From positions 186,001-250,000 of the forward strand of contig NZ_FOAP01000002.1 in NCBI RefSeq assembly GCF_900109545.1: a stretch of 64,000 bases of DNA. Reading direction: 5' to 3'. Origin of the DNA: Stigmatella aurantiaca. Lineage in GTDB: Bacteria > Myxococcota > Myxococcia > Myxococcales > Myxococcaceae. The notes below the pieces were generated by a model. It did not search any database. It saw only the letters and a program-made list of their open reading frames with translations, and was not told the DNA's origin. A program made the translations under genes and the position numbers. Positions within the stretch are counted from its first letter, which is position 1, and every line of letters starts with the position of its first letter. This document shows positions 17,670 to 26,679 of the stretch, one piece after another.

Positions 17670-18587
17670 ATGCGTTCGCGAACTTGCAGCGCCCCCCTGC
17701 TCCTGCTCCTGCTCTCGGCCTGCGCCACGATGGATCCGAGCATGGGAGAGCTGGAGGACCCGAGCCCCCCGCGTCCGAGATTCGCAAACCTTCAGCGGGC
17801 GGCGCAGTACCCGTGGACGGATGATGGGAAATGCGTGGTGCGAGAAGCCTCCAACGAGTGGCCAATCCTTGCGGAGCGGTGCTTTCATGCTCTCGATCGC
17901 GACAGGGTCAGGTTCAGGGATGTCACCAAAAGATGCGCTGTTGCCTACGCGGATGCAGCCGCTCCCGCAGTCGTGGCCCTCTGTGTTTTTGCGGCACCCG
18001 AAATCATCGTCGGCACAGTGATTGTTATTGGCGCGGTGGTGGTGGCAGCCGCCATCCACGAGGGGATTGATGTTTATCAACGGAACGCATCCCGCGAGCA
18101 CGCGAAGCCCAAGGCTCAAACGCAGCCCGCTCAGGAACCGTTAGCGAACCGAACGCCAAAGCCAAAGGGGTCGAACACCGGAGACATCTTCCCCTCACCG
18201 CCAGAAACCACGCCGCGCCATCCGTCGTGCGAGCCCATCCCGGTACGGCACGCGGGCGAAGATGTCCCGCATAACGAGTGCGCCGATAAGTTTCCGCCCA
18301 ACCGTTATCCAGGCATGGACGTATTGGTGGGCGGTGAGCGCTTCGATGCGCTGCAAGTCGGCGTACGTGTGCTGTGGGAGATCAAGACCCACCGGTTTGA
18401 CACCTACTCTGACTTTATCCAAGAGCGGGAGATTGAGAAGGAGGTGGCGCAATTGATCAAGGAACTCGCCGCTGCGCGGGCCTGTGGATACGACTTCGTC
18501 GTTGGGGTGAGCACGCAAGCGCACAGACTCGCGCTGCTCGCCCGGATTCCCACCCTCCATGTCGTTGTCACGGGATGCACACGATGA
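17670..18587 (+). CDS. lipoprotein with C-terminal nuclease-like domain; candidate contact-dependent toxin
   Basis: A 305-residue protein. The signal MRSRTCSAPLLLLLLSACAT has a good lipobox (LSAC). Residues ~90-130 are strongly hydrophobic (VVALCVFAAPEIIVGTVIVI). A Pro/Lys-rich linker follows, then a C-terminal domain with FDALQ...VLWEIKTHRF, a D...ExK pattern of the restriction-endonuclease fold. It resembles a myxobacterial family annotated as DUF6310. The next gene overlaps it and looks like an immunity protein. The layout (lipoprotein, linker, toxin domain, immunity gene) recalls SitA toxins passed between myxobacteria by outer-membrane exchange; this is inference. The start could also be GTG 17664. 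Confidence 0.65.
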   Translation: MRSRTCSAPLLLLLLSACATMDPSMGELEDPSPPRPRFANLQRAAQYPWTDDGKCVVREASNEWPILAERCFHALDRDRVRFRDVTKRCAVAYADAAAPAVVALCVFAAPEIIVGTVIVIGAVVVAAAIHEGIDVYQRNASREHAKPKAQTQPAQEPLANRTPKPKGSNTGDIFPSPPETTPRHPSCEPIPVRHAGEDVPHNECADKFPPNRYPGMDVLVGGERFDALQVGVRVLWEIKTHRFDTYSDFIQEREIEKEVAQLIKELAAARACGYDFVVGVSTQAHRLALLARIPTLHVVVTGCTR

Positions 18588-19342
18588 TCATTCCTAGAGT
18601 CCTCGTCTTCATCGCCTACGCGCCTGCGCTCGTGGGCAAAGACGGCCGCGCGCTCGATGTCATCCATGGGATGGAAAAGGCCCTTCCCGGTTTGCGCCTA
18701 GCGTGGAGGATCTCCGAAAGCGGGCGCCCCATCGCCTTGCCGCAGCGCGACGCGTGGCTCATAGAAAGGATTAAGGACGGGAGAATCCCTCTTCTGTGCA
18801 ACGGGGACGAGAGTTACCCCGTGACGGTTTCGGGGAGACAGAGTCCAGCACTCCTCAGCCCGGGCGGTCAGCCGCAACTCGACGTTCATGCGAAGTTGCC
18901 ACTGGACGAGGCTGTTATCTCGGCAGCGGCGGCCATGCTCGAGGCCATGGCGGAGGGGGCGCGCGCGTTCTGGGGGCATGCGTCACGGTATAGTTACGGC
19001 GCGGAAGTCTCGGAGCAGTTTCGTCGCTCGCCTCATGGCCCGGAGCGCTCACCCCGAGGACTTCCCATGCTCAATCTTCCAGAAAACCTCCCCGCACCTG
19101 AGATTCCCTGTTTCCTCGGGTGGTTGAACTATTGGTCTGCTGCTGCCGCGCAGGCCATCGGGTTCCCGGACCCGGCCCGCGACGCCGAACTGCTCACGCG
19201 GGCGCGGCGCACGCCGTCAGGCGGATGGGTTGTGAAGCTCACTGATGCGCCGCTCGATTATGACAACCCCGCCCACCTGGACGCGCTCAATCGGGCCTAC
19301 GAGCGCTTCCCGGTGATCGGCGGGCGCGACTCTCCACGCTGA
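18584..19342 (+). CDS. candidate immunity protein (DUF5953 / Imm52-like)
   Basis: A 252-residue soluble protein starting in an ATGA overlap with the toxin stop, so the two are translationally coupled; an in-frame ATG at 18575 is also possible. It begins IIPRVLVFIAYAPALVGKDG and ends with a segment I associate with Imm52-type immunity proteins of myxobacteria: CFLGWLNYWSAAAAQAIGF, then SGGWVVKLTDAPLDYDNPAH and YERFPVIGGR. It has no signal peptide, as expected for cytoplasmic protection against a toxin delivered from a neighbour. I infer that it neutralises the adjacent lipoprotein. Confidence 0.62.
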   Translation: MIIPRVLVFIAYAPALVGKDGRALDVIHGMEKALPGLRLAWRISESGRPIALPQRDAWLIERIKDGRIPLLCNGDESYPVTVSGRQSPALLSPGGQPQLDVHAKLPLDEAVISAAAAMLEAMAEGARAFWGHASRYSYGAEVSEQFRRSPHGPERSPRGLPMLNLPENLPAPEIPCFLGWLNYWSAAAAQAIGFPDPARDAELLTRARRTPSGGWVVKLTDAPLDYDNPAHLDALNRAYERFPVIGGRDSPR

Positions 19343-19464
19343 AGGAGGCTGCCTCGCGTCTCCTGGCACATTCCACCCGCCCCGAGCTGGCACTGTCGGA
19401 CGCGCTCTGCACCCGGGCCGAGCTGGACGCAGCGACGATGGCGCCGGGTGTTGGCATCCATGAA

Positions 19465-19990
19465 GGGAGCACGAGGGGTGCGCGCGATTCTGAAGCACCT
19501 GGGACTGCCTGGCCACTGCAGGTGTGAGGCTGGCCCCGGCGCGCGGGCCACGTAAGGCAGCGTGGTGTTGAAGCGCTCAAGACAACCCACAGGCCCAGCC
19601 CAGGCTCTTGCCGCGCCCTGATGGGAGGGCAGCCTGGGCAGCAGTGTGCCCTATGGGAGTGCTCGGCCCCCTACACCGGCCTGGCACACAGCCCGGGCGG
19701 CTCCTGTCCACTGCGCCTTCCTGGAGGGCTTCTCCCTGCACGCCAATACGCACCTGCCTGCGAACGACAGGCAGGGGCTGGAGCGGCTATTCCGCTACGG
19801 GCACGCGGTGCGCTGGCGCTGGCGCGTTTGTCACGAGTGGAGGACGGCCGCATCGCTTGGCGGTAGAGATGGCCGCCATGCATCGCGACCGCAGGACTGG
19901 GCGTGAACCGCTGCTCCTCCATGCGAGCTTGTGCAGCCTGTACGAATGGAGGGGCCATTGGGTTGCAGGGATATACCGCCGCTCTTCGAG
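19465..19990 (+). pseudogene. decayed IS91-type (Y2) transposase fragments
   Basis: This ~690-bp stretch between the immunity gene and the amidohydrolase has no intact gene. GVRAILKHLGLPGH (from ~19478) resembles the C-terminus of myxobacterial IS91-like transposases. At ~19720 [20 protein letters not shown] and LERLFRYG match an internal part; the match then jumps by one base near 19800 into [20 protein letters not shown] before a stop. The frame change and the order of fragments show a dead, rearranged element. Nothing else is visible from 19343 to 20033. Confidence 0.55.
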
Positions 19991-20033
19991 GCCACGGTGA
20001 GAACGGCGGGAAGCCTCTGCGGATGACGCCGTT

Positions 20034-22043
20034 CTAGTTCGGCCAGATCAGCGGATTGCTGCCGGTGGGATCCGAGTAGACGATCTTGCCGTTGTGCACG
20101 GTGTAGAGCACCTTCACGGTGGAGAGGTCCGTCGCAGGGTTCAGCGGGTCGGCCGAGAAGACGACGAGGTCGCCCGCATACTGATTCTGCAGCGACCCGA
20201 TGGGCGTGACGCCCTTGCTCGGCGCATCACGGTTGTACAACCACGCCGCGTCGCTGGTGTAAGCCTTGAGAGCCTGCAAGCGCGAGATGAGCTGGTTGGA
20301 CCGGTTCTGTTGGCACTCCGGGAGCAGGGCGGGCATCCACGCCGGTGCCTGGACGCTGCGGGACGAGGCAACCCACATGCTGAACAGCGGCGACGGCGGC
20401 GTGACAGGGGTATCCGAGTGCAGGCCCATGTGGAGGCCGGAAGAGGCAGCCCACGCGGCGGGGTACATGTTGGCGGTCCCGGACGGCTGGAGCAGCTGCT
20501 CACAGAGCGGCTGGTAGTAGTAATAGAAGTCGTTCATCAGGAAGGTGACGCCGATGCTGCTGGCCTTCGCGACGCTCTGGACCTGCTCCTGGGTGGGCAT
20601 GGTGAAGTGGACGATGACGTCGCGGATCCCGGCCTGCGAGTTCCCGGTCAGCGCGCTGATGGAGTGCGCCTGCGCCAGATTGCCGTTCGTGTGGATGAAG
20701 ACGGGCAGTCCCTTCTCGTGCGACCACTGGACGGCCTGGCTGAGGCTGTTCGCGTCCATATCGGCCTCGCCGTTGTAGGGCTGCTGCGGGAAGCACGCCG
20801 TGTCGGTGAACGGCTTGTTCACGTTGGTGTACTGGACGGGGCTCGTCATCGCGCCCGTGTAGCCTTGGTTGCTGCCATCGGCGAAGAGCTTGATGCCGGC
20901 AAGGAACATGTCGGAGTGGGCAAGGCCTTCGCGCAGGTCTGCCGCGATGGCGATCTGTTTCTGGTAGGTGGAGCCGCTGAGGGGTTGCTGGATGAAATTG
21001 AGGAACGCCATGCGCACCGGCAGCGGGGCGGCTTTGGCCACGGCGAGATAGATGGCGATCACATCGGAGCTGGCAGCGCCTTCCTGGACGGTGGTGAATC
21101 CCAGCTGGCTGTACTTCTGCGTCGACGCGGTGATCAACTGCCGGAACACCGGCAGAGGATCTTCTTGGGTCCGCATGTGTGTGTTCATCAGACCAAGGAT
21201 GTAGCTGACCGCATAAACCGCGAGGTCCTCGTTCAACTGGCCTTGCTTGGCGACGCACTGCTCGGCTTGGGGACTGAAGATGGGGGCGTAGCACTTCGCT
21301 GAGCCGTTGCCCGGAAGGCAGAGGTTCAGCTGCTCGAGGCCCTTCGTATTCACATAGACGATGTGGCCGGATTCGCTGGTGACCATCATGGGAACGTCGT
21401 CACGGATCGCGTCCATCTGCGCCAAGGCCGTTTGACTGTTGGCGTTCTCGAAGTTGTTCGGGCAGAGAAAGCCGTAACTTGCGTTGTTACAGGACAGGCG
21501 CGAGGGCTCGTAACTCCAGCCGAGCACCCAGCCAAGGGCGTTGGGCTTGGCATTCTTGAGGACGTTGATGACCTGGTCCTGCGTGGTCATGGGAGAGAAG
21601 CAGCTGTTTGACTGCACCGTGCAGTTCTGCTGCTGCGGTGGGCAGGACGGCGGCGGGCAGAGCGGCTGCAACATCACGTTGACGCTCGCGAGATTGAGCC
21701 AGAAAGGGTTCCCGGTCGAGTCGTTGATGGTGGGGACGAAGAGGCTGATCGCGTGGGAGTGGCTGTCGATGAGACCCGGGTAGATGGCCGCGCCCTCGGG
21801 GAGCTGGATGGCGTTGGCCGGGGGAGTGCCGGTGCCGAGCCCGGAAATGACGCCGTCGGTGATGGCGACGTAGCTGTAAGTGGTCAGGTTGGCATCCATG
21901 CTCTGAACGCTTCCCGGGGGACCGGCGAAAGCGATGGTGCCGCTCTGCACGCCCGGGGTGTCCTGCCCGGGCCGTGGCTTCACGGAACGACACGAGGTGA
22001 GTAGAAGGATGAAGAGTAATGCCGAGAGAGCTTGCGAACGCAT
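20034..22043 (-). CDS. lipoprotein amidohydrolase (amidohydrolase family 3-like)
   Basis: A 669-residue metal-dependent hydrolase. MRSQALSALLFILLLTSC is a lipoprotein signal (LTSC); an ATG at 22070 would add nine residues. The amidohydrolase barrel shows YPGLIDSHSHAISLF (metal-binding His pair), GLPVFIHTNGNLAQAHS, VIVHFTMPTQEQV and LHSDTPVTP. The C-terminal text QYAGDLVVFSADPLNPATD...VLYTVHNGKIVY is the usual beta-sandwich return of urease-like hydrolases. Closest in style to YtcJ-like family 3 enzymes; substrate unknown. Its location would be the periplasm or outer membrane. It diverges from the RCC1 lipoprotein. Confidence 0.83.
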   Translation of the reverse strand: MRSQALSALLFILLLTSCRSVKPRPGQDTPGVQSGTIAFAGPPGSVQSMDANLTTYSYVAITDGVISGLGTGTPPANAIQLPEGAAIYPGLIDSHSHAISLFVPTINDSTGNPFWLNLASVNVMLQPLCPPPSCPPQQQNCTVQSNSCFSPMTTQDQVINVLKNAKPNALGWVLGWSYEPSRLSCNNASYGFLCPNNFENANSQTALAQMDAIRDDVPMMVTSESGHIVYVNTKGLEQLNLCLPGNGSAKCYAPIFSPQAEQCVAKQGQLNEDLAVYAVSYILGLMNTHMRTQEDPLPVFRQLITASTQKYSQLGFTTVQEGAASSDVIAIYLAVAKAAPLPVRMAFLNFIQQPLSGSTYQKQIAIAADLREGLAHSDMFLAGIKLFADGSNQGYTGAMTSPVQYTNVNKPFTDTACFPQQPYNGEADMDANSLSQAVQWSHEKGLPVFIHTNGNLAQAHSISALTGNSQAGIRDVIVHFTMPTQEQVQSVAKASSIGVTFLMNDFYYYYQPLCEQLLQPSGTANMYPAAWAASSGLHMGLHSDTPVTPPSPLFSMWVASSRSVQAPAWMPALLPECQQNRSNQLISRLQALKAYTSDAAWLYNRDAPSKGVTPIGSLQNQYAGDLVVFSADPLNPATDLSTVKVLYTVHNGKIVYSDPTGSNPLIWPN

Positions 22044-22200
22044 GGGTCCGTCTCCGTGCCTGTTTTTCATTCCGTATGCTCCTGCGCGGGTCTTCAGGGA
22101 GCGACACGCTACTACTCGACCTTGCCGCCACGCTCCACCATCACATCTAGACGGTGAATAACCTTCCGGTTCTCGCGTATTTGTCCTCCCTCGGCGCAAT

Positions 22201-22226
22201 GGCGGGCTGTCCCGAACAAGCCCGCC
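22201..22226 (+). promoter_or_regulatory. Hairpin in the RCC1-protein leader
   Basis: GGCGGGCT (22201-22208) and AGCCCGCC (22219-22226) make a perfect 8-bp stem with a 10-base loop, 20 bp before the RCC1 start codon and just ahead of its GGAGG. No T-run follows, so it is more likely a leader or operator element than a terminator. Confidence 0.4.
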
Positions 22227-22246
22227 ATCCCTCTTGGAGGCAGCAC

Positions 22247-23965
22247 ATGCACGCGAATCGGAACGGGTTTCGAACGATGAAGAAGTGGGCGGGGATGCTG
22301 GGAGGATTTCTCCTGGTGGCCTGCGGTGGTGAGTCAGGGCCCGATGCGCCAGGTGCCGCCCGGGCGCCGCTCACCCAGACGATCTACGCGGCGTACGATC
22401 CCACGTTGAAGACGGTGCGATGCGAAGGACAGACCTGGAACTGTGATGCGTCGCGGGAGCTGGATGGCCGCGGGCAGGTCATCACCGAATACAACGCGCC
22501 CAACACGCTGGGGGGCACGTGCCTGGATGGCAACGAGGGCTCCTCTTCGAGCGATGAGTGGGTGCGCGCCGTGCGCATCTTCACCCAGGACCAGACCCCG
22601 TTGACGCAGGGCCGGCCGGCGAGCATCGAGGTGACGGTCCACATGCCTCAGCTGCCGCAGGGCAACGTCCTGGACCTGTACTCCGCCACGTCGGTGACCA
22701 GCCCGGTGTGGACGTGGATCACCTCCCTGACGCCGGCGGGTGCCGGGCCGCAGTCCGTCCTCAAGGCCACCTTCACGCTTCCGGCGGGCTCGGGACGGCA
22801 GGCCATCCGCGCGGCCCTGCGCCGGGGAGGAACCGCGAGTCCCTGCACCCCCGGCGGCTACGATGATCGCGACGACCTCGTCTTCACGGCGGCTCCAGCG
22901 TATGTGAGCGGTTCGAAGGCCTTGAGCGTCGCGGCGGGGTTGTCCCACTCGCTCGCCGTGCGCGCGGATGGGACCCTCTGGGGCTGGGGTGCCAATTTCA
23001 ATGACCAGTTGGGCACGGGCGTCGGCCGCTACCAGGTCACGAAGGCGCCGGCCCAGGCCACGCTCCTGTCCAACGTGAAGTCGGTGCATGCGACGTCCGA
23101 CTCCTCCCTGGTGCTGCGCACGGATGGGACCGTGTGGGGCTGGGGCGGCAACAGCGCGGGCGTGCTGGGCAACGGAACCACCACCTCGAGCGCGACGCCG
23201 GTCCAGGTGGTGGGCCTGACGGGCGTAACGGCCCTGGCGACAGGCCCCAGGCACGTCCTGGCCCTCAAGAGCAACGGGACGGTCTGGGCCTGGGGAGACA
23301 GCTCCGCCGTGCACCTCGGGACCAGCGCGACCACCCTGCCGGTGCAGGCAGGGAACCTGACGCAGGTGACGGCGATCGCCGCGGGACGGGGCCATTCGGC
23401 CGTGCTCAAGAGCGACGGAACGGTCTGGACCTGGGGTGACGGGACCGCGGGGAACCTGGGCAATGGGCCGGCGAATCAAGGCAGCACCGTCCCCATCCGG
23501 GTGCCGGGCCTGACGGGCGTGAGCTCCATCGCCGCGGGCCATGACTTTACCCTGGCCATTCGCGCGAATCGGCAACTGTGGGCCTGGGGCATGGGCCCGC
23601 TGGGGGATGCCCACGTCAGCCAGTACGCCTATCCGACGCGGACGTACCTGTGGTCCTCGGGGAACTTCCGTGTGTTCGCGGGCAAGCGCCACGCGGTGGC
23701 GGTGGAGACCACGCAGGGCACGCCCTGGACCTGGGGGGACCTCGACACGGGGGACAGCTGCGGGCCCTCGGCGGTGAACTTCGGCGCCCTCCCAGCGCCC
23801 GTCACGGGCCTGACCGGGGTGTCGGAGGCGAGCATCGGTGAGTCGTATGCCCACGTCTTCCTGACGGACGGCACGGTCTGGGGGTGGGGTGACAGCATGT
23901 TCCAGACAGGCACGGAGCTACCGGGCTCGCTCGTCTGCAATCCCTTGAAGGTCGCGCTGCCCTGA
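22247..23965 (+). CDS. RCC1-repeat lipoprotein
   Basis: A 572-residue protein starting at ATG 22247, six bases after GGAGG. The signal ends in the lipobox LLVACGG. Residues ~35-210 form an uncharacterised beta-rich domain. About seven RCC1 repeats follow from ~220, each with a core such as HSLAVRADGTLWGWGANFND or VLRTDGTVWGWGGNSAGVLG, predicting a seven-bladed beta-propeller. Bacterial RCC1 proteins of this kind are usually surface binding modules, not GTPase exchange factors. The function is unknown. Confidence 0.83.
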   Translation: MHANRNGFRTMKKWAGMLGGFLLVACGGESGPDAPGAARAPLTQTIYAAYDPTLKTVRCEGQTWNCDASRELDGRGQVITEYNAPNTLGGTCLDGNEGSSSSDEWVRAVRIFTQDQTPLTQGRPASIEVTVHMPQLPQGNVLDLYSATSVTSPVWTWITSLTPAGAGPQSVLKATFTLPAGSGRQAIRAALRRGGTASPCTPGGYDDRDDLVFTAAPAYVSGSKALSVAAGLSHSLAVRADGTLWGWGANFNDQLGTGVGRYQVTKAPAQATLLSNVKSVHATSDSSLVLRTDGTVWGWGGNSAGVLGNGTTTSSATPVQVVGLTGVTALATGPRHVLALKSNGTVWAWGDSSAVHLGTSATTLPVQAGNLTQVTAIAAGRGHSAVLKSDGTVWTWGDGTAGNLGNGPANQGSTVPIRVPGLTGVSSIAAGHDFTLAIRANRQLWAWGMGPLGDAHVSQYAYPTRTYLWSSGNFRVFAGKRHAVAVETTQGTPWTWGDLDTGDSCGPSAVNFGALPAPVTGLTGVSEASIGESYAHVFLTDGTVWGWGDSMFQTGTELPGSLVCNPLKVALP

Positions 23966-24062
23966 CAAGGAACGGCGGCGCACGTCTACGGTTGTGAAAC
24001 ACTGGACGTGCGCCAGCCCCGCGGTCCTTGCCTCGTGCGCGCAGCGTCCCCAGGTTCGGCGC

Positions 24063-24383
24063 ATGGTGGACCTCTATACGGTGCTTGGGGTGGCGGCGAC
24101 GGCGGACGCGAGGGACATCCGGAGGGCCTACTTGCGCCTCGTGCAGCAGTACCACCCGGACCGGGATGCGCGCCCGGAGTCCACGGAGCGCTTCCTCCAG
24201 CTCCAAGCCGCCTACGAGGAGCTGGGGGACCCGGAGAAGCGCCAGCGCTACGACGCCCGGCGTCCGGGCTTCTCGGTACCTACGTCACCGCAGCGAAGTT
24301 CCGAGGCCTCCCGAAACACAGCGCCAAGGCCTGCGGTGCATGGCCCCTGGGTAAGCGTGAGCGTGAAGGTGCGGATCCACTGA
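24063..24383 (+). CDS. short J-domain protein (DnaJ-like)
   Basis: A 106-residue protein. MVDLYTVLGVAATADARDIR through DPEKRQRYDARRPG is a complete J domain with the HPD tripeptide (QYHPDRD) needed to stimulate Hsp70 ATPase. The remaining ~35 residues are Ser/Pro-rich with no Gly/Phe or zinc-finger region, so it is not DnaJ itself. An in-frame upstream start would add a poor sequence; ATG 24063 begins exactly at the domain. No dnaK-like partner is nearby. It may steer a DnaK to a specific client. Confidence 0.75.
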   Translation: MVDLYTVLGVAATADARDIRRAYLRLVQQYHPDRDARPESTERFLQLQAAYEELGDPEKRQRYDARRPGFSVPTSPQRSSEASRNTAPRPAVHGPWVSVSVKVRIH

Positions 24384-24390
24384 GGTCTCC

Positions 24391-25476
24391 CTACCTGGGG
24401 GAAGCAGGGGGTTCCACCAGCTTCAGGTCGAGCTCGTTCAGCTTGGAGAGCACCCGGTCGAACCGGAAGGGCGGCGGTGTCTGCGGGTACACGTATCCGG
24501 CGTAAGGGTCTCCCAGGGTACGGAAGAAGGGCTCGAACACCCCCGGCGTGAGCAAGCCGACCATGCGCGTGTAGTGGCTCGTGAGCTGGTAGGCGTGGAT
24601 CGTGCGGGCAGGGGCGTGGACGAAGTCCCCTGGAGCCAACGTCAGCGTCTCGTTGTTGACCCGCATCGTCATGGAGCCATCCAGGCACAGGAAGGTCTCC
24701 GTGTGCTTCTCGTGGTAGTGCGCGGGGATCATCTTCCCGGCGGGCCCCTCGGTCATGACGACGAGGAACTTGCCGTCACTGGTGCTTGAGTCCCCCAGGA
24801 AGGAGAAGAGCTGGTCCCCCGCGACCAGCCGCTGGCCTTCACCCGCGGCGAGCACATAGGGAACCTTCTTGTTGGGCACCGTGCCATTGCGCACGCGCTG
24901 CGCGGGGCTCTTGCCCGGTGCCTTGCCCTTGAACTGGACGTCGGCGCGGGCCTCGGCCTGCTTCAGCAGCTCCTTGCGAATCTCGGGGTGGGCGTCCGGT
25001 GGCTGCACATAGCCCGCGTAGGGCTGGCCCAGCGCCGGGTAGAGCGCGCCCGCCTCGCCGCCCAGGGTCCATGAAATCAACTGGGTCCGGTGGCTGCGCA
25101 TCGTGAAGGCATGCGGCGTCCCCTCCGGGATGCTGGCGTAGTCGCCCCGGATGAGGAGGTAGTGCTCCTGCCCGAGCCAGAGCTCCACCTCCCCGTCGAG
25201 GACGAAGAGCGCTTCATGGGAGCGGGCATGGGTGTGCAGCGGAAGGTTCGCGCCGCGTCCTCCCGTGAGGACCGTGGCCTCGAAGAGTTCCTGGGTGTCC
25301 TCGCCCCGGGCAATCCGTGCCGCCACCATCCCGCCCACGAGGTACCGCTCACCCTCGCCGTTGCGGATGGAATAGGGCACGGACGTGCCTGGCAGCTTGC
25401 CCTGTGGAGTCTGCGCCTGGGCACCCCGGCTCAAGCCGAGCACCGCCACAACGAGCGCCGCCAACGTGTGTCTCAT
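24391..25476 (-). CDS. secreted bicupin, quercetin 2,3-dioxygenase-like
   Basis: A 361-residue protein with an N-terminal signal peptide (MRHTLAALVVAVLGLSRGAQAQ). It has two cupin domains. The first carries LPLHTHARSHEALF and GTPHAF, the second IPAHYHEKHTETFL and ARTIHAY; both keep the HxH-x4-E...H metal set seen in the Bacillus enzyme QdoI. The end of each half has the repeated text DPYAGYV/QPYAGYV. Quercetinase-type oxygenolysis of flavonols is the family activity; the true substrate is not shown. It diverges from a LysR gene with 112 bp between, a classic regulator-target arrangement. Confidence 0.8.
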   Translation of the reverse strand: MRHTLAALVVAVLGLSRGAQAQTPQGKLPGTSVPYSIRNGEGERYLVGGMVAARIARGEDTQELFEATVLTGGRGANLPLHTHARSHEALFVLDGEVELWLGQEHYLLIRGDYASIPEGTPHAFTMRSHRTQLISWTLGGEAGALYPALGQPYAGYVQPPDAHPEIRKELLKQAEARADVQFKGKAPGKSPAQRVRNGTVPNKKVPYVLAAGEGQRLVAGDQLFSFLGDSSTSDGKFLVVMTEGPAGKMIPAHYHEKHTETFLCLDGSMTMRVNNETLTLAPGDFVHAPARTIHAYQLTSHYTRMVGLLTPGVFEPFFRTLGDPYAGYVYPQTPPPFRFDRVLSKLNELDLKLVEPPASPR

Positions 25477-25588
25477 GAATTCCTGCCTTGCCGATGGGAT
25501 GAGTCCGAAAGGACAGAGCAAGAATGCGGAGCCAGACTCATCACGTCCAATCGATTAAAAAGGCTCTTTTCATCAACGGGAGTGATGA

Positions 25589-26476
25589 ATGGAGCTGCGA
25601 CACCTTCGCTACTTCGCCGTCCTGGCCGAGGAGCTGCACTTCGCCCGAGCCGCCAAGCGGCTGCGGATCGGCCAGCCCGCGTTGAGCATGCAGCTCAAGG
25701 CCCTGGAGGAGGAGCTGGAGACACGGCTGCTGGAGCGCACCCGGCGCCATGTGGCGCTCACCGAGGCGGGAAGGCTCTTCCTGGAGCAGGCCCGCCAGCT
25801 CCTGGAACACGCCGAGCGGGCCGCCCAGATCGCGAAGCGGGCAGGGCGGGGCGAGCTGGGGCGCATCGGGATTGGCTACTCCGTCAACGCCGCCTACTCG
25901 GGCATCCTGGCCAAGACGCTCAAGGCGTTCCGCCAACGTGCGCCGGACGTCGAGCTGCTGCTCCACGAGCTGCACCCCCACGACCAGATCGAGGCCCTGC
26001 TGGAAGGCCGCATCCAGGCGGGCTTCATCACCGCCCCCAGCCAGCGCCTTCCCCCGGAGCTGACCGCCGTGAGGGTAGGGGCCTGGCCCTTGAGGGTGGC
26101 CGTGCCCTCGGGGCATCCGCTCGCCCAGCGAGACCGGGTCTCCCCCAGCACGCTGCGGGAGGAGTCCTTCATCGACTACGCCGGCTCCAAGGACGAGCAG
26201 GGGCTTCCCGCGCTGCAGCGCATCATGGGCTTTGCCCCCCACATCCGCTACCGCGGCACCAGCATCATGGCGGTGATCAGCCTGGTGGCCGCGGGGCTCG
26301 GGGCCGCCCTGGTCCCGTCCTCCATCGTCACCCTCCACCTGGATGACAACGTTGTCTTTCTTCCGCTCACCGGCGTCACCGAAATGATGGAAATGATTGT
26401 CGCGTACCGGCGCGACGAGCGGGCTCCCGCCGTCCGGGCCTTCTGTGAAATCGTTTCCGGCGCCACACGGGCTTGA
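25589..26476 (+). CDS. LysR-family transcriptional regulator
   Basis: A 295-residue protein. The N-terminal winged helix-turn-helix is typical (MELRHLRYFAVLAEELHFAR, then IGQPALSMQLKALEEELETRLLER), and residues ~90-290 form the substrate-binding-like effector domain. It is divergent from the bicupin gene and probably controls it, sensing a small aromatic or related molecule. The 112-bp region between them is AT-rich near 25540-25570, as expected for the shared promoter. Confidence 0.9.
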   Translation: MELRHLRYFAVLAEELHFARAAKRLRIGQPALSMQLKALEEELETRLLERTRRHVALTEAGRLFLEQARQLLEHAERAAQIAKRAGRGELGRIGIGYSVNAAYSGILAKTLKAFRQRAPDVELLLHELHPHDQIEALLEGRIQAGFITAPSQRLPPELTAVRVGAWPLRVAVPSGHPLAQRDRVSPSTLREESFIDYAGSKDEQGLPALQRIMGFAPHIRYRGTSIMAVISLVAAGLGAALVPSSIVTLHLDDNVVFLPLTGVTEMMEMIVAYRRDERAPAVRAFCEIVSGATRA

Positions 26477-26679
26477 CGCACGACGTCATTGAACTGTGTA
26501 CAAAACAGTTTTACGCCCCTGGCGTGATAACAAGATAAGACTTTACTTCCCGGATAACCTAATCTAAGTCTGCCATTAGGTCCGCACTTCTTGCTGGAAA
26601 CGCCGCGCGTCGCGCGCCCGGGCCCCTTCCCACAGCCTGAAACAGTCTCACCCTGAGTCATCCCCCAAGGAGACGCCGT
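26477..26679 (+). promoter_or_regulatory. AT-rich leader of the secreted beta-helix enzyme
   Basis: About 200 bp with no gene. The first ~110 bp is AT-rich and holds AACTGT (26492-26497) facing ACAGTT (26505-26510), followed by TTT, which could be a weak terminator for the LysR gene or an operator. AAGGAG sits just before the ATG at 26680. I cannot assign a convincing -35/-10 pair. Confidence 0.35.
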
